Shown here piece by piece: positions 63,591 to 64,000 of a stretch of 64,000 bases of DNA. Below the pieces are notes generated by a model. The model worked only from the letters and a program-made list of their open reading frames with translations, ran no database searches and was not told the DNA's origin. Made by a program: the position numbers and the translations under genes. Where the stretch lies: assembly GCA_007844125.1 (NCBI GenBank), contig CM017567.1, positions 9,646,957-9,710,956 of the forward strand. The letters run 5' to 3'. Origin of the DNA: Sinonovacula constricta. Lineage: Eukaryota; Mollusca; Bivalvia; Cardiida; Solecurtidae. Every line of letters starts with the position of its first letter. Positions within the stretch are counted from its first letter, which is position 1.

Positions 63591-64000
63591 ACGTTGATAA
63601 TGTGGGAGTGTAATGACATGGCACAAGGTTGATAATGTGGAGTGTAATGACATGGCACAACGTTGATAATGTGGAGTGTAATGACATGGCACAACGTTGA
63701 TAATGTGGAGTGCAATGACATGGCACAACGTTGATAATGTGGAGTGTAATGACATGGAACAACGTTGATAATGTGGAGTGTAATGACATGGCACAAGGTT
63801 GATAATGTGGAGTGTAGTGATATGGTGCAACGTTGATAATGTGGAGTGTAATGACATGACACAACGTCGATAATGTGGAGTGTAATGACATGGCACAACG
63901 TTGATAGTGTGGAGTGTAATGACATGGCACAAGGTTGATGATGTGGAATGTAATGACATGGCACAACGTTGATAATGTGGAGTGTAATGACATGGCACAA
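63591..64000. repeat. 35-bp satellite array (copy 2), runs off window
   Basis: At least 11 units, more regular than in copy 1, continuing to the last base of the window. The three overlapping minus-strand open frames (137-156 codons) are the three readings of the 35-bp unit. Confidence 0.95.

Overview
This window looks like AT-rich nuclear DNA from an invertebrate, most plausibly a bivalve or other mollusc. That is an inference from three things: no packed open reading frames, several tRNA-headed SINEs with Pol III box A/box B signals, and an overall repeat style typical of those genomes. I found no convincing complete protein-coding gene. Nearly all long open frames are by-products of repeats: three frames of a 35-bp satellite, both strands of a CTA microsatellite, or antisense readings of dispersed repeats. 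Identity and boundary estimates were made by eye, not computed.

Layout. 1-10 kb: low-complexity intergenic DNA, the first head-to-tail pair of a roughly 640-bp dispersed repeat (called family A here), and a TG/AG microsatellite. 10-16 kb: a decayed pogo/Tigger-type DNA transposon (transposase relic on the minus strand, one terminal inverted repeat candidate) and SINE copies. 18-24 kb: a nest of family A copies, a tRNA-headed SINE, and three same-strand copies of a reverse-transcriptase retroelement (family B), one keeping a recognisable but broken RT domain. 25-33 kb: two more head-to-tail family A arrays, minus-strand family B tails and a long CTA microsatellite. 33-38 kb: intergenic DNA with nothing recognised.

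38-64 kb is dominated by a direct segmental duplication. Copy 1 is about 37812-46744 and copy 2 about 56109-63590. Both carry the same tRNA-SINE relic and a 13-unit, 43-bp minisatellite, and both have a 35-bp satellite on the right (copy 2's runs off the window end). Copy 1 alone carries a family B tail insertion at 40130-40482, for which copy 2 shows the empty site. The 8.4-kb spacer holds a SINE, a set of old diverged duplicate blocks, a family B copy, and one possible first exon encoding a signal peptide (52001-52060).

The most interesting structure is the relation between families A and B. They share a core of about 85 bp but have unrelated downstream tails. Family A occurs in head-to-tail partial tandems, as Penelope-like retroelements often do, and family B carries the RT. 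This suggests a modular autonomous/non-autonomous pair, but that is inference from one window.
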